Shown here: piece after piece, positions 35,244 to 44,834 of the stretch | Layout: each line of letters begins with the position of its first letter | Numbering within the stretch: the stretch's first letter is position 1 | Assembly (NCBI RefSeq): GCF_019219025.1 | Contig: NZ_JAHUWN010000008.1 | Location: 62,001-126,000 of the forward strand | Origin: Bacillus sp. sid0103 | GTDB lineage: Bacteria > Bacillota > Bacilli > Bacillales_B > DSM-18226 | Length of the DNA stretch: 64,000 nt | Direction of reading: 5' to 3' | The notes under the pieces: model-generated | The model's input: the letters and a program-made list of their open reading frames with translations, nothing else | Told to the model about the DNA's origin: nothing | Database searches by the model: none | Position numbers and translations under genes: made by a program

Positions 35244-36518
35244 ATGAACAAATCAGTAATTACGATTGCCGTTGCTGCAACGGTTGGACTTGGGACCATT
35301 TTTGGAGGAGTTCCTGGTAAAACAGAAGCTGAATCAATCTCTAGTCTAAAAGGTGAACAAAATAAAATCCACGACAAACGTGCCAATATACAATCAGGTA
35401 TTAATCAAGCAAATAGTAAGATTAACACATTGAAAAGTCAGCAGGCAGATGTAAAGAGTGAAATGAAACGCCTTGATTTTGCAATTGACGATACAATCAC
35501 AAAAATAGATGATAAATCGGAAAAAATAAAAAATACAAAAGTCGAGATTACGAAACTGCAAGCTGAAACAAAGGTGATCCAAGAGCGAATTAAAAAGAGA
35601 AATGTTCTTTTAAAGGATCGAGCTCGAAGCTATCAAGAAAATGGCGGCATGGTCAATTATTTGGATGTGCTAATGGGTTCAACGAGCTTTAGCGATTTTA
35701 TTGACAGGGCCAATGCGGTTGCCACTATCATGCAGGCAGACCAAGATATTATTAAGCAGCATGAGGCCGATAAAGAGGAACTTGCGCAGAAACAAGCAAA
35801 AGTAGAAAAAGATCTTTCCAGCCTCGAAGAGATGCTAGCAGACTTAAAAAATATGAATCAGCAATTGACTGAACAAAAGAAAGAAAAAGATACACTATTA
35901 GCAAGCCTTAAAGACCAGGAAGAAGAAGTCCATGAAGGTATGATGGAGCTGCAAGAGGAGGAGCAAATTCTTGCTGCTCAAGAGGCGGCTATTAAACAGG
36001 CCATTCAAAATGAAAAAGAGGCACAAAGAAGAGCAGCGGAAGAAGCGAAAAGAAACACGAACTCGAACGCTGGAAATAATAGTGGGTCTCAATCTATTGC
36101 CGCTCCTAATGTTTCCGGTGGATCCTGGACGCAGCCAGCTGCAGGATATCGTAGTTCTGGTTTTGGCGGCCGCGGTGACGGGAATCACTATGGTGTTGAT
36201 ATTGCCAACGGAACTAAGGTGCCAATTGTAGCTGCAGCAAATGGTGTGGTTATCAGATCCTATTATTCTAGCACGTATGGAAATTGTATTTTCGTTTCTC
36301 ACTCGATTAATGGACAAGTTTATACAACCGTTTATGCCCATATGACCCAACGTTATGTCGGAAGCGGGGCTAGCGTGAAAAAAGGTCAAAAGATTGGCCT
36401 AATGGGTAATACTGGTGCTTCAAGAGGGCAGCATTTGCATTTTGAACTCCATAAAGGACCATGGACGCAGGATAAGCGTTATGCAATCAATCCTGTCGGC
36501 ATAGTTCCACTACCATAA
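35244..36518 (+). CDS. M23 peptidase with coiled coil (EnvC/PcsB-like, FtsEX-linked)
   Basis: Secreted 424-residue peptidoglycan hydrolase or hydrolase activator. Signal peptide ~1-30 (ending TEAE), then a long coiled coil (~31-255, rich in Lys/Gln/Glu heptads), a Ser/Asn linker, and a C-terminal LytM domain with metal ligands in NHYGVDIANG (H-x3-D) and HLHFELHK (H-x-H), plus the first HxxxD-region GFGGRGDG. It lies immediately downstream of ftsEX; coiled-coil hydrolases of this shape (PcsB, CwlO, EnvC) are the proteins that FtsX controls, so it is the likely partner. GGGAGGAG (226-233) fixes the start. Confidence 0.88.
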   Translation: MNKSVITIAVAATVGLGTIFGGVPGKTEAESISSLKGEQNKIHDKRANIQSGINQANSKINTLKSQQADVKSEMKRLDFAIDDTITKIDDKSEKIKNTKVEITKLQAETKVIQERIKKRNVLLKDRARSYQENGGMVNYLDVLMGSTSFSDFIDRANAVATIMQADQDIIKQHEADKEELAQKQAKVEKDLSSLEEMLADLKNMNQQLTEQKKEKDTLLASLKDQEEEVHEGMMELQEEEQILAAQEAAIKQAIQNEKEAQRRAAEEAKRNTNSNAGNNSGSQSIAAPNVSGGSWTQPAAGYRSSGFGGRGDGNHYGVDIANGTKVPIVAAANGVVIRSYYSSTYGNCIFVSHSINGQVYTTVYAHMTQRYVGSGASVKKGQKIGLMGNTGASRGQHLHFELHKGPWTQDKRYAINPVGIVPLP

Positions 36519-36521
36519 AAA

Positions 36522-36556
36522 ATTCGAAGAAGCCTCGTGCTTCTTCTTTTTTTATA
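36522..36556 (+). terminator. Terminator after the M23 peptidase gene
   Basis: GAAGAAGC and GCTTCTTC arms with a run of T. Confidence 0.85.
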
Positions 36557-36673
36557 CCTATCGATCATCATAACTCGTCCAATCGTTACATATATGTTAA
36601 TAAACGGGCAGGAATTCGGTGCCTTTTTAGAAAAATAAATAGGACAGGCATTTTTAACTCGAGGAGGATTGGG

Positions 36674-38131
36674 ATGAATCGTAGATGGATTGCCCTGTTG
36701 ATGACAGGTTCGCTCCTGACAGGAGCGGTAGGCACATATGCAGGTATGCAGTTGTTAGATCATAATGGCAGCAGTAAGAAACTAGAACAAGTGCAAACCA
36801 CCAAGAATAATGGAATAACTGCGGTAGAAAAAGGAGCAGATCTAGCAAAAGTAGAGAATGCCTATGATCTTATTTTAAGCAGGTATGTTGAAAAAGTAGA
36901 TCAGGAAAAGTTGGTAGAAGGTGCGATTCAAGGGATGTTGTCCGTCCTAAAAGATCCCTATTCAGTCTATATGGACAAGGAAACAGCCCAGCAATTCACC
37001 CAAACCTTGGAATCGTCCTTTGAAGGTATTGGTGCCGAAGTGGGGATGGTGGATGGGAAGATTGTAATCGTCTCGCCGTTCAAAAATTCTCCGGCCGAAA
37101 AAGCAGGCATCAAACCAAATGATCAAATTTTAGAAGTGGATGGTAAAAGTGTTGAAGGGTTGGACTTGAATAAAGCAACACTTAAAATCCGCGGCAAAAA
37201 AGGGACAAAGGTACAATTATCTATTGCAAGAAAAGGGTTAACGGATCCGCTCGTCATTGATGTCACCCGCGATGAAATTCCACTTGAAACGGTCCATGCT
37301 TCTATAAAAAAACAGGATGGCAAAAAAATTGGCTATATCGAAATCACTTCGTTTTCAGAGGATACGGCAGCTGATTTTGAAAAGGAATTATCTGCCTTAG
37401 AAAACGATAATATAAAAGGGTTGATTATTGATGTGCGTGGAAATCCAGGCGGCCTTTTAGACAGTGTCGGTGAGATATTAAAGGAATTTGTTCCAAAAGA
37501 TAAGCCATATGTCCAAATTCAACAGCGGAACGGTGAAAGAAAACGCTACTTCTCTAATCTTACCGAGAAAAAGGATTATCCTGTACTTGTCCTTGTCAAC
37601 AAAGGCAGTGCCTCCGCATCTGAAATTCTTGCTGGTTCCTTACAAGAAGCGGATGGTTACCAACTTGTCGGCGAAACTACATTCGGAAAAGGCACTGTTC
37701 AACAGGCGGTACCGATGGGGGATGGAAGCAACATCAAGCTAACGTTATTTAAGTGGCTGACCCCAGAAGGACATTGGATTCATAAAAAAGGAATCGAGCC
37801 CGATGTGGCCATTAAACAGCCAGCCATCTTCGCCACTCATCCGATTCAAGTGGAGGAAGCATTAGAAGAGGATATGAACAATGAGCAAGTTAAGAACGCC
37901 CAAGAGGTGTTAGCAGGCTTAGGATTTGCTCCAGGGCGGACGGATGGATATTTCAGCAAGGAAACGGCCATGGCCGTTAAAGGCTTCCAGCTCCAAGCGG
38001 ACATAGAGCCAACAGGAAAAATTGGTCCGGAAACAGCTGCCAAGCTTGAAGAAGCAGCTATTCAAGAGATGAAAAAAGAGAAAAATGATCTTCAGTTGCA
38101 AACAGCATTGCGTTTAATTACTAAAGAGTAG
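36674..38131 (+). CDS. ctpB: Carboxy-terminal processing protease CtpB
   Basis: Membrane-anchored S41 serine protease that in B. subtilis cleaves SpoIVFA (and IVFB partners) to time sigma-K activation in spores. 485 residues: N-terminal anchor (~7-25), PDZ domain (~95-180), protease core with nucleophile Ser and Lys in KGSASASEILAGSLQ and TFGKGTVQ (~315-350), and a C-terminal peptidoglycan-binding helix bundle (~395-455). Gene order ftsX...ctpB-minJ is conserved. ACTCGAGGAGG-type site upstream. Confidence 0.92.
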   Translation: MNRRWIALLMTGSLLTGAVGTYAGMQLLDHNGSSKKLEQVQTTKNNGITAVEKGADLAKVENAYDLILSRYVEKVDQEKLVEGAIQGMLSVLKDPYSVYMDKETAQQFTQTLESSFEGIGAEVGMVDGKIVIVSPFKNSPAEKAGIKPNDQILEVDGKSVEGLDLNKATLKIRGKKGTKVQLSIARKGLTDPLVIDVTRDEIPLETVHASIKKQDGKKIGYIEITSFSEDTAADFEKELSALENDNIKGLIIDVRGNPGGLLDSVGEILKEFVPKDKPYVQIQQRNGERKRYFSNLTEKKDYPVLVLVNKGSASASEILAGSLQEADGYQLVGETTFGKGTVQQAVPMGDGSNIKLTLFKWLTPEGHWIHKKGIEPDVAIKQPAIFATHPIQVEEALEEDMNNEQVKNAQEVLAGLGFAPGRTDGYFSKETAMAVKGFQLQADIEPTGKIGPETAAKLEEAAIQEMKKEKNDLQLQTALRLITKE

Positions 38132-38161
38132 AGCAGGGGCAAAAAGCCTCTGTTTTTCTTT
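38132..38161 (+). terminator. ctpB terminator
   Basis: CAGGGGC and GCCTCTG arms followed by TTTTTCTTTT. Confidence 0.7.
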
Positions 38162-38300
38162 TGGTCTTTATTGGTATAATATTTTTACCATTTTCTAAAA
38201 ACTAGCAATATGTTTTGTGATGGCAATTTGGTAAAATACTCTTTAGGAGACTTTTCCATAATAGATTACTAGAAATTTTAATAGAGGCAGGTGGCAGGAA

Positions 38301-39494
38301 TTGGTGCAAATATGGCTTGTGGAACTTCTGAAAGGGACAGGCAAGTTATTTCTTCATCCTGTTTTATACTATCTCGTTTTCCTTACAGGGATTTTAGGCG
38401 TTATGAGGGTGAAACGTGAGCGGAAAAATTTTCATATTCGGGCACATGACGCCTATTTCGAACTTAGGCAGTTATTTCCGCTCGGATTTGTAATCGGACT
38501 TGTGCTTTCGCTAATTGTTGTTGCGGCAGGGATTACCGTTCCATTCGCAGCCATCCTGCTTATAGCAGGATTTACATTTTTGTGGTCATTGACCACCAAT
38601 GTACGGTGGATATCACCTGTATATACTGTTGGGGCAGCCTTTTTCACAATCATACTGATAGCTGAAAATAATTGGTCGATTCCGCTTTTTTCAAAGTCGT
38701 TCCATGAATTAAGTGACAAGATTTATCCTTCTATTGTCATTGTGCTCGGTCTACTGATCATTGCAGAAGGGATCCTGATATTTAAAAGGGGCAGTTATGG
38801 GACATCTCCTAAACTTGCCAAAAGTAAACGCGGCCAAAATATAGGATTACATGAAGGGAAGCGTCTCTGGATGCTGCCGTTATTCCTGCTTATTCCAGGT
38901 AATGCACTGCATCTTCCTTTTGATTGGTGGCCTGTCTTCCATTTGGGTGCTAAAGAGTACACGTTCATCTTTGTTCCATTCGCGATTGGTTTTCACCAGC
39001 AAGTGAAAGGAATGCTGCCCAAGATTGCTATTCAACTTCATGGCCGCCGGGTAATCGTTCTTGGGGTGTTCATTACACTTCTTTCAGTTGCAGGCTACTG
39101 GTTCCCGCTTAGTTCGATTGGAACTGCTGCACTAGCTGTTCTCGGTCGTGAAATCATTAGCTTACTCGCAGGTTTGAAGGATGACAATCTCCCGTTTTAT
39201 TTTTCCAAAAAAAATCAAGGCCTGATGATTATTGGTGTCATTCCCGAGTCACCAGCAAGTAAAATGGGTTTGCAAGTGGGGGAAATCGTCTCTAAAGCAA
39301 ATGGCGTATTGGTTCGTGATGAAAAGGTGTTTTACGAAGCACTGCAAAAAAATCGCGCTCACTGCAAGCTGGAAGTCCTCGATACTAATGGAGAGATCCG
39401 TTTCGTCCAACGTGCCCTTTACGAAGGTGACCACCACGAGCTTGGCATCCTCTTTGTACAGGACGAACGCAAGTATGATGTGAAAACTGGATAA
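38301..39494 (+). CDS. minJ: Division topology factor MinJ
   Basis: Polytopic membrane protein bridging DivIVA and MinD at poles and septa. 397 residues, the same as B. subtilis MinJ (YvjD). About eight transmembrane segments occupy ~1-290 and a cytosolic PDZ domain lies at ~300-375 (LMIIGVIPESPASKMGLQVGE). It follows ctpB as in B. subtilis. The start is TTG 38301 or GTG 38304, after GGCAGG. Confidence 0.88.
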   Translation: MVQIWLVELLKGTGKLFLHPVLYYLVFLTGILGVMRVKRERKNFHIRAHDAYFELRQLFPLGFVIGLVLSLIVVAAGITVPFAAILLIAGFTFLWSLTTNVRWISPVYTVGAAFFTIILIAENNWSIPLFSKSFHELSDKIYPSIVIVLGLLIIAEGILIFKRGSYGTSPKLAKSKRGQNIGLHEGKRLWMLPLFLLIPGNALHLPFDWWPVFHLGAKEYTFIFVPFAIGFHQQVKGMLPKIAIQLHGRRVIVLGVFITLLSVAGYWFPLSSIGTAALAVLGREIISLLAGLKDDNLPFYFSKKNQGLMIIGVIPESPASKMGLQVGEIVSKANGVLVRDEKVFYEALQKNRAHCKLEVLDTNGEIRFVQRALYEGDHHELGILFVQDERKYDVKTG

Positions 39495-39499
39495 TAGCT

Positions 39500-39512
39500 G
39501 GTGCCTGACACC
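39500..39512. repeat. Short dispersed palindrome GGTGCCTGACACC
   Basis: A 13-bp near-palindrome directly after the minJ stop. Its sister GGTGTCTGACACC occurs directly after another stop codon at 45428-45440. Confidence 0.5.
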
Positions 39513-39529
39513 ATTCATGACACCATTTA

Positions 39530-39568
39530 CTAAAACCACTTAGCCATCTGTGCTGAGTGGTTTTTTTA
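39530..39568 (+). terminator. minJ terminator
   Basis: AAAACCACT and AGTGGTTTT arms around a 15-base loop, with a run of seven T. Confidence 0.75.
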
Positions 39569-39849
39569 TGATTTTTTATGGTACCTTAGATATCTTTCAA
39601 AAAGCAAAAGTTAAATACGTTGACATGGAAAGAGAAATATTATAAAATTACTTTGAATTAAAGATATTGAAATTAATAATACTTTAATTGGAGATTTATT
39701 GGAGTTATAGTGTGGGAGAAAATCCTGCAAAGAGTGTTTTGTTTAATATGAACACTACGTAATTTTTTAGATAAAAAATCTATATAGGTGGTGTTGAGTT
39801 GGGTTTTTTAGGTAGACTATTTGGTGAATCAAATAAGGAGGAAAAAACA

Positions 39850-40392
39850 ATGACAAAATTAAACATTGGGATTATTTTAGGAAGCACACGTCAAGGACGT
39901 GTTAGCCCGCAAGTTGGGGAATGGGTGAAAGGGATTGCTGACCAACGCGGCGATGCAAATTATGAAATCGTCGATATCGCAGACTTCAATTTACCATTCT
40001 TAGGTACAACTGATGGTTCTGAACCAGGAATCGCAGAATGGAATACTAAACTTGCGAGCTTAGATGGCTTTGTATTCATCGTACAAGAATACAATCACAG
40101 CATCACTGGTGCCTTAAAAAATGCGCTTGATTTTGCTCGTGAAGCATGGAATAACAAAGCTGCAGGGATTGTAAGCTATGGTTCAACAGGCGGAGCACGT
40201 GCTGCTGAACATTTACGTGGAATCTTAGGTGAGTTAAAAGTGGCGGATGTACGTACACATCCAACCTTGTCATTATTTACTGACTTTGAAAACGGCAGTG
40301 TTTTCAAACCAGCTGAATTACACCTAACAAATGTGAATGCAATGCTAGACGAAGTAAACCAATGGAGCGGAGCATTAAAAACAATCCGATAA
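39850..40392 (+). CDS. NADPH-dependent FMN reductase (flavodoxin-like fold)
   Basis: 180 residues. FMN-binding signature GIILGSTRQGRVSPQVGEW (~7-25), then YNHSITGALKNALDFA (~80-95) and SYGSTGGARAAEHLR (~107-121), typical of NADPH-dependent FMN/azo/quinone reductases. ATG 39850 is preceded by AAGGAGG; an in-frame TTG at 39799 also has an AGGTGG site and would add 17 residues (GFLGRLFGESNKEEKT), so a longer form is possible. The 250-bp upstream gap is AT-rich and holds no clear feature. Confidence 0.85.
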   Translation: MTKLNIGIILGSTRQGRVSPQVGEWVKGIADQRGDANYEIVDIADFNLPFLGTTDGSEPGIAEWNTKLASLDGFVFIVQEYNHSITGALKNALDFAREAWNNKAAGIVSYGSTGGARAAEHLRGILGELKVADVRTHPTLSLFTDFENGSVFKPAELHLTNVNAMLDEVNQWSGALKTIR

Positions 40393-40397
40393 AAAAT

Positions 40398-40447
40398 AAA
40401 CATGGGAGAGATGATTACTTGATCATCTCTCCCATGTTTATTTTTTG
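40398..40447. terminator. Bidirectional terminator
   Basis: AACATGGGAGAGATGAT and ATCATCTCTCCCATGTT make a perfect stem of about 17 bp followed by a T run; it ends the FMN reductase gene and faces the convergent permease gene. Confidence 0.88.
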
Positions 40448-40458
40448 CATAAGCAGAA

Positions 40459-41514
40459 TCATAATTTTCGATATTTTTTCAAAGAAAAGATATTCAACAC
40501 GATGAATATGGCTGCAAAGATAAGTAGGGCAATGAGATCGCCGCTAATATCACTTAAATCTACCCCTTTATACATCACGCTTTTGAGAGCGTCCCCTGCA
40601 TAGTACATCGGTATCACTTTTGCGACTGCCTGTAACCAATCTGCCATGCCTTCAAGTGGGAAAATTCCTGCGAAAAATATTTGTGGGATAACGGCAATGG
40701 GAATAAATTGGATCATTTGGAACTCTGAAGCTGCAAATGTCGATAAAAGGATTCCTAGCGAGAGCGCTACTAAAGCGAGCATTAAATTGATAAGCAGCAC
40801 ATTCCAAATGGACCCGACCAGAACGATATCTAATACATTAATAGCATAGAATACAACAATCATGGTTTGAATGACTGCAAATATACCATATCCCACCAGG
40901 TACGCAGTAACGATTTCCCATCTCCGAATTGGTGTGGACATCAGTCGTTCTAATGTTCCCGTTGTCCGCTCACGTAATAATCCAATCCCTGAAATAATAA
41001 AGACGAAGAAGAAAACAAAGAATCCGACTAATATCGGACTTAATACATCGAAAAAGACGGTGTCTGCATTTCCGTACACATAATCTATCTTGATGCTTTG
41101 CTGGACTTGACCTGCAGCAGCCGGGTTTTGCTGGATCAACTTAGCTTGATTCTCGGCGGCAACCGCTTGGCTGACTTTCATTTGCAGCGCTTTTGCGGCG
41201 GATGGATCGTTATTTTGCAATGTTAATTTTATCTGTCCATTCTCTTTTTCTAATAACCCATCAAGATCGTCATCGGTGACCGTATCAGCATTGATTTTTT
41301 CATATCGTTTAACGTGAATGTCAGCTTTTTTTATTACGTTGATAAGATTAGTATCAATTCCCTTGACACCTAGTTTCGGTTCCACTGAACTGCCATTAAA
41401 TAAAAAGTACATCAGCGTCAGGATAAGCAGGGGGGCGACAAACAGCAGAGCCAGGGTGCGTTTGTCCCGAAACATTTGCCGGAAGATTCTTTTCACTAAT
41501 GCCAACACTCTCAT
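40459..41514 (-). CDS. ABC-2 type transporter permease
   Basis: 351 residues: N-terminal helix (~21-40), a large extracellular loop (~45-160), then five further membrane segments in the C-terminal half, the YadH/Nod-type efflux layout, with the ABC-2 signature GLLRERTTGTLERLMSTPIRRWE (~181-203, contiguous). It probably exports a drug or lipid with the ATPase encoded just upstream (stop/start overlap of 4 bp). Substrate unknown. Confidence 0.88.
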   Translation of the reverse strand: MRVLALVKRIFRQMFRDKRTLALLFVAPLLILTLMYFLFNGSSVEPKLGVKGIDTNLINVIKKADIHVKRYEKINADTVTDDDLDGLLEKENGQIKLTLQNNDPSAAKALQMKVSQAVAAENQAKLIQQNPAAAGQVQQSIKIDYVYGNADTVFFDVLSPILVGFFVFFFVFIISGIGLLRERTTGTLERLMSTPIRRWEIVTAYLVGYGIFAVIQTMIVVFYAINVLDIVLVGSIWNVLLINLMLALVALSLGILLSTFAASEFQMIQFIPIAVIPQIFFAGIFPLEGMADWLQAVAKVIPMYYAGDALKSVMYKGVDLSDISGDLIALLIFAAIFIVLNIFSLKKYRKL

Positions 41515-42239
41515 GATTGTTTCACCCCTGCTTTCAAGAAAACTTCATCAAAATCGTCCGTTCCGTATAATGCCTTTAATTCTTTTGGCGTTCCGCTTGT
41601 TAAAATCCGGCCATCGCGAACCATGGCTACATAATCACATTTTACGGCTTCATCCATGACATGGGTGGTAACAATAATGGTTTTTTGCTCCTCATTTTTC
41701 AACCGTAAGAACTCTTTCCAAATGGACAATTTTAATTCGGGATCAATGCCGACTGTTGGTTCATCTAAGATTAATATTTTAGGATCTTGGATTAATGCAA
41801 TTGCCAAGGATAAGCGCCGTTTCATTCCCCCGGAATAGGCACCGACCCGCTTTTTTAAGTCATCGGTAAGATTGACTAAATTAGCGACATACGTGATCCG
41901 CTTTTGCTGTGCTTCTTTATTTAACCCAAATAAGGAAGCGAAAAACTTTAGATTCTCTCCGCCCGTTAACTCGCTATACAAAGCGTCCGCTTGGGCCATA
42001 TAGCCAATTTCCTGAAGTAGCGAAAGGTTTGGCATTTTCTTATCCAACACATGAATCGAACCCTTATCCGCCTTTTCCATCCCAACAATCATTTTGACAA
42101 GGGTGGTTTTTCCGGCACCCGAAGGTCCAATCAATCCAAATAATTGCCCTTTCGCGATCGATAAGCTGACCTCGTTTAATACCGTTTTTTTTCCGAAACT
42201 TTTACTGACTTGTTCGACTTTAATGGTTGAATTCATCAA
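41511..42239 (-). CDS. ABC transporter ATP-binding protein (drug/lipid efflux type)
   Basis: 242 residues. Walker A GPSGAGKTTLV (~38-48), signature YSGGMKRRLSLAIAL (~138-152), Walker B ILILDEPTVGIDPELK (~157-172), H-loop VTTHVMDEA. Pairs with the downstream permease. Expression is probably governed by the TetR-family gene that lies upstream in the same direction. The start may be the second ATG (42236). Confidence 0.9.
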   Translation of the reverse strand: MMNSTIKVEQVSKSFGKKTVLNEVSLSIAKGQLFGLIGPSGAGKTTLVKMIVGMEKADKGSIHVLDKKMPNLSLLQEIGYMAQADALYSELTGGENLKFFASLFGLNKEAQQKRITYVANLVNLTDDLKKRVGAYSGGMKRRLSLAIALIQDPKILILDEPTVGIDPELKLSIWKEFLRLKNEEQKTIIVTTHVMDEAVKCDYVAMVRDGRILTSGTPKELKALYGTDDFDEVFLKAGVKQS

Positions 42240-42363
42240 TCATTCCTCCTAGGATGTTGACGCTGTTATAATTTTATTTTACAACCTAGGGTGATTTAAG
42301 CAATAAACAAAAAACAACATTGTGTTGATTATCGTTCGCTGGTCAACAATATCTATATTTTTT

Positions 42364-42549
42364 AGGCTCTGTTAAACTTGACTGTTGATTTCCGCTCCAT
42401 TCGCTTCGCTTTCCGCGGGCGGTCAGGGGAGCCTCCTCGTCGCTGCGCTCCTGCGGGGTCTCCCCTGCCCCGTCCTCCCGCAGGAGACTTCGCGTCTTCC
42501 TCTTCAATCAACAGGATGTCAAAATCAACAATAAGCTTTAACACAGCCA
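42364..42549 (-). mobile_element. MITE-like element, copy 1
   Basis: A 186-bp GC-rich element, about 88 percent identical by eye to copy 2 at 45677-45859 in opposite orientation. Ends are imperfect inverted repeats (GGCTCTGTTAAACTTGACTG and the complement of GGCTGTGTTAAAGCTTATTG), and inner GTTGATTT motifs repeat. Flanks ATTTTTTA / ATTTTTAA look like a target duplication. No transposase is encoded. Confidence 0.7.
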
Positions 42550-42588
42550 TTTTTAAAAAAAAGGGCTGCCTGTTCATAACAAGGCAGC

Positions 42589-43197
42589 CTACATTTTTTT
42601 CAAACCCATAACATGTCTTGGTCCCAATAAGGTGATTCGCGATAATATCATCGCCATTTCCTGAGGGGATTTTTCCATCCCGCTTTCTAGCCAATGTTGA
42701 ATCACACCTAGGTGAGCTGAACTGACGTATGCAAAAAGATCGTCCACTGGAACAAGCATGTTCTCTCTGTTTATTTTAGACATAATATTATTGTAGAAGG
42801 TCTCCTTAATGAAATCTTTCATTTTCCCTTGGAATGATGCGTCGCCTTTTGGACCCAAAATCACTTTCATAAAACTTGAATTTTCATGGAAAAATTCGAA
42901 TAGGTTAACAATGAACGGAAAGGGTTCATTCTCACTATTAAAGTTCATGAAATCAGTTGGGTTTATTTCCAGAGCTATTTTTTTCATTTCATTTAAAATC
43001 TCCGCTTCACTCTGCTCCAATAAATCAAATTTGTCATGATAATGTAGATAAAAGGTTCCCCGATTAATCCCCGCTTTTTCAGTTAAATCACGGACGGTTA
43101 TTCCTTCAAAACCCTTTTCCTCCATTAACTCCGTCAGTGCATCACGAATCAGTCGCTTTGTCCGTAGAATGCGTTTGTCTGTAAATTTTTCAGGCAT
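42589..43197 (-). CDS. TetR family transcriptional regulator
   Basis: 202 residues. N-terminal helix-turn-helix (RTKRLIRDALTELMEEKGF, then VRDLTEKAGINRGTFYLHY, ~8-52) with the YxHYxxK-type end; a ligand-binding TetR_C domain follows. ATG 43197 with GGAGGG upstream is preferred to 43248. It stands divergent from the YhgE-type gene and upstream of the ABC pair, so it probably represses one or both. No clear operator was identified. Confidence 0.85.
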   Translation of the reverse strand: MPEKFTDKRILRTKRLIRDALTELMEEKGFEGITVRDLTEKAGINRGTFYLHYHDKFDLLEQSEAEILNEMKKIALEINPTDFMNFNSENEPFPFIVNLFEFFHENSSFMKVILGPKGDASFQGKMKDFIKETFYNNIMSKINRENMLVPVDDLFAYVSSAHLGVIQHWLESGMEKSPQEMAMILSRITLLGPRHVMGLKKM

Positions 43198-43377
43198 GCA
43201 TAAACCCTCCAAAAATATCCTGTAAGAATAAATAAACGGAATCATCATATGTGTGGATTAATAGACAGATACCTTTTTATTGTTTATTGCCTTCGTTAAT
43301 AAACGAATTATAATATACATCATGGACATTAATCAACATTGTGTCTAATTGTATTAGAAAACTAAAGGGGGATTTCT

Positions 43378-44565
43378 ATGAAATTACTTAAAAGTAAAGT
43401 GGCTTTTTTTTCACCTCTTATAGTATTAGCTGTGGTACTTATATTTGGATTAACGCTGATTCCATCGGTACAGCCTACTCCTAAGAATTTACCGATTGTG
43501 GTTGTCAATTTGGACCAAGGAGTGGATATTCCAAAGCAAGGAAAAGTGAATATGGGGAATTCAATAGAAGACATGATCCAGAAAACAGCCAAACCCTCTT
43601 CAGATGAAGAACCGGCCGTTAAATTTTTCCCCGTAAAAAGTTATCAAGATGCGAAAAAGGGTTTAGCTGATCGGGATTATTATGCAGCGTTTGTCATACC
43701 ACAGGATTTCTCGAGGAAGCAAGCGTCGCTCCGCGGGCCTGAACCCGTCTCCCCTGAAATTGAGATAGTAGTGAACCAAGGTATCAATACAGCTGGCTCC
43801 ACGATGGCAGGAACCGCCCTGAATGGAATCGTTGACCAAATTAACACGAATGCCCGGACGCAATTATTAGCAGAATTTGAGGCAAAAGGGGGGATGGTGA
43901 CGACCAAACAGGCTGCATTCATGGTATCACCGATCACGAAAAAAGTAACAAATGTCAATGAGACCGGTAGAAATAGCATGAATGGAAATGCCCCGATTTC
44001 CTTATTCCAGCCGCTTTGGATGGCTAGTATTGCTGGAGCAGCGATTATTTTTATAACGTTATCTAAGATATCGTTTACAAGTCGGAAGGAAAAGTTTATT
44101 GCACTAATGGCTCAAGTGTTAATGGGAGCAGTTATTGCCCTTGTGGCAGGATTTGGGCTAACATGGATGGCGAATGCAATCGGGGTTCATATAGCTCAAT
44201 TTGGAGATACGGCATTGTTCTTATCCTTAGCATGTTACAGCTTTTTCTTAATGATTTCAGCTGTTCTGTCTTGGACTGGAATAAAGGGGATTCCCATTTT
44301 TGTCATTCTGTTATTCTTTGGAGCCCCCCTATTAGCAATGGCTCCAGAGTTCATGCCACCATTTTACCGTGATTGGATTTTTCCTTGGCTGCCCATTCGT
44401 TTTTTGGTTGAAGGGCTCAGAGACTTGTTCTTTTTTGGAAAGAATTTAAGCTGGACTCATCCGACGACAGTTTTAACATGGATCGCGGTCGGAAGCATTG
44501 CCGTGATAGTTGCTTCGGTTATAAAATTCCGGTCAAACCAGGAAGCAAAATCTCATGCAGTGTAA
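43378..44565 (+). CDS. YhgE/Pip-type membrane protein (ABC-2 permease family)
   Basis: 395 residues. Helix at ~9-30, an extracellular domain with VVVNLDQGVDIPKQGKVNMG (~41-60) and VIPQDFSR, then five helices in the C-terminal half (~210-385). The topology is that of YhgE/Pip and ABC-2 exporters without their own ATPase gene; it may use the ATPase encoded at 41511. Divergent from a TetR gene with about 180 bp between them, which supports local regulation. Export of a toxic compound is inferred. Confidence 0.75.
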   Translation: MKLLKSKVAFFSPLIVLAVVLIFGLTLIPSVQPTPKNLPIVVVNLDQGVDIPKQGKVNMGNSIEDMIQKTAKPSSDEEPAVKFFPVKSYQDAKKGLADRDYYAAFVIPQDFSRKQASLRGPEPVSPEIEIVVNQGINTAGSTMAGTALNGIVDQINTNARTQLLAEFEAKGGMVTTKQAAFMVSPITKKVTNVNETGRNSMNGNAPISLFQPLWMASIAGAAIIFITLSKISFTSRKEKFIALMAQVLMGAVIALVAGFGLTWMANAIGVHIAQFGDTALFLSLACYSFFLMISAVLSWTGIKGIPIFVILLFFGAPLLAMAPEFMPPFYRDWIFPWLPIRFLVEGLRDLFFFGKNLSWTHPTTVLTWIAVGSIAVIVASVIKFRSNQEAKSHAV

Positions 44566-44590
44566 GGATCTTCTGTAAAACAGAGGTTTA

Positions 44591-44697
44591 GCGGAATCAT
44601 CATCTAGTTTGGTGGAATTCCTGACTGAAATGGCGGAATCAATTGGAAACTGTGCGGAATTCCGACAAAAGTTGGCGGAATCAATCCTTGAATCGGA
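44591..44697 (+). repeat. Dispersed 21-bp periodic GCGGAAT repeat
   Basis: Core GCGGAAT (or GTGGAAT) recurs with its C/T at 592, 613, 634, 655 and 676, exactly 21 bp apart, with a degenerate sixth at 694. Same core and period as the array at 10780-11545. Located in the gap between two genes. Confidence 0.75.
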
Positions 44698-44834
44698 GGA
44701 AATAAACTTAGTTTAGTGTGCCACCTTAAACTGGATAGTAGGTGGAGGATAAAATAGGAAAATTTTTGTATATTTGGGAGCATGGCTGTTAAACCTAAAG
44801 TGGGAATTTCTTATCCATGAAAGGTGGTTCAGCC

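Noticed and set aside
44817..44834. Upstream ATG of the CmpB-family gene
   Set aside because: The ribosome site AAAGGTGG lies between it and the ATG at 44835, so the later start is used.
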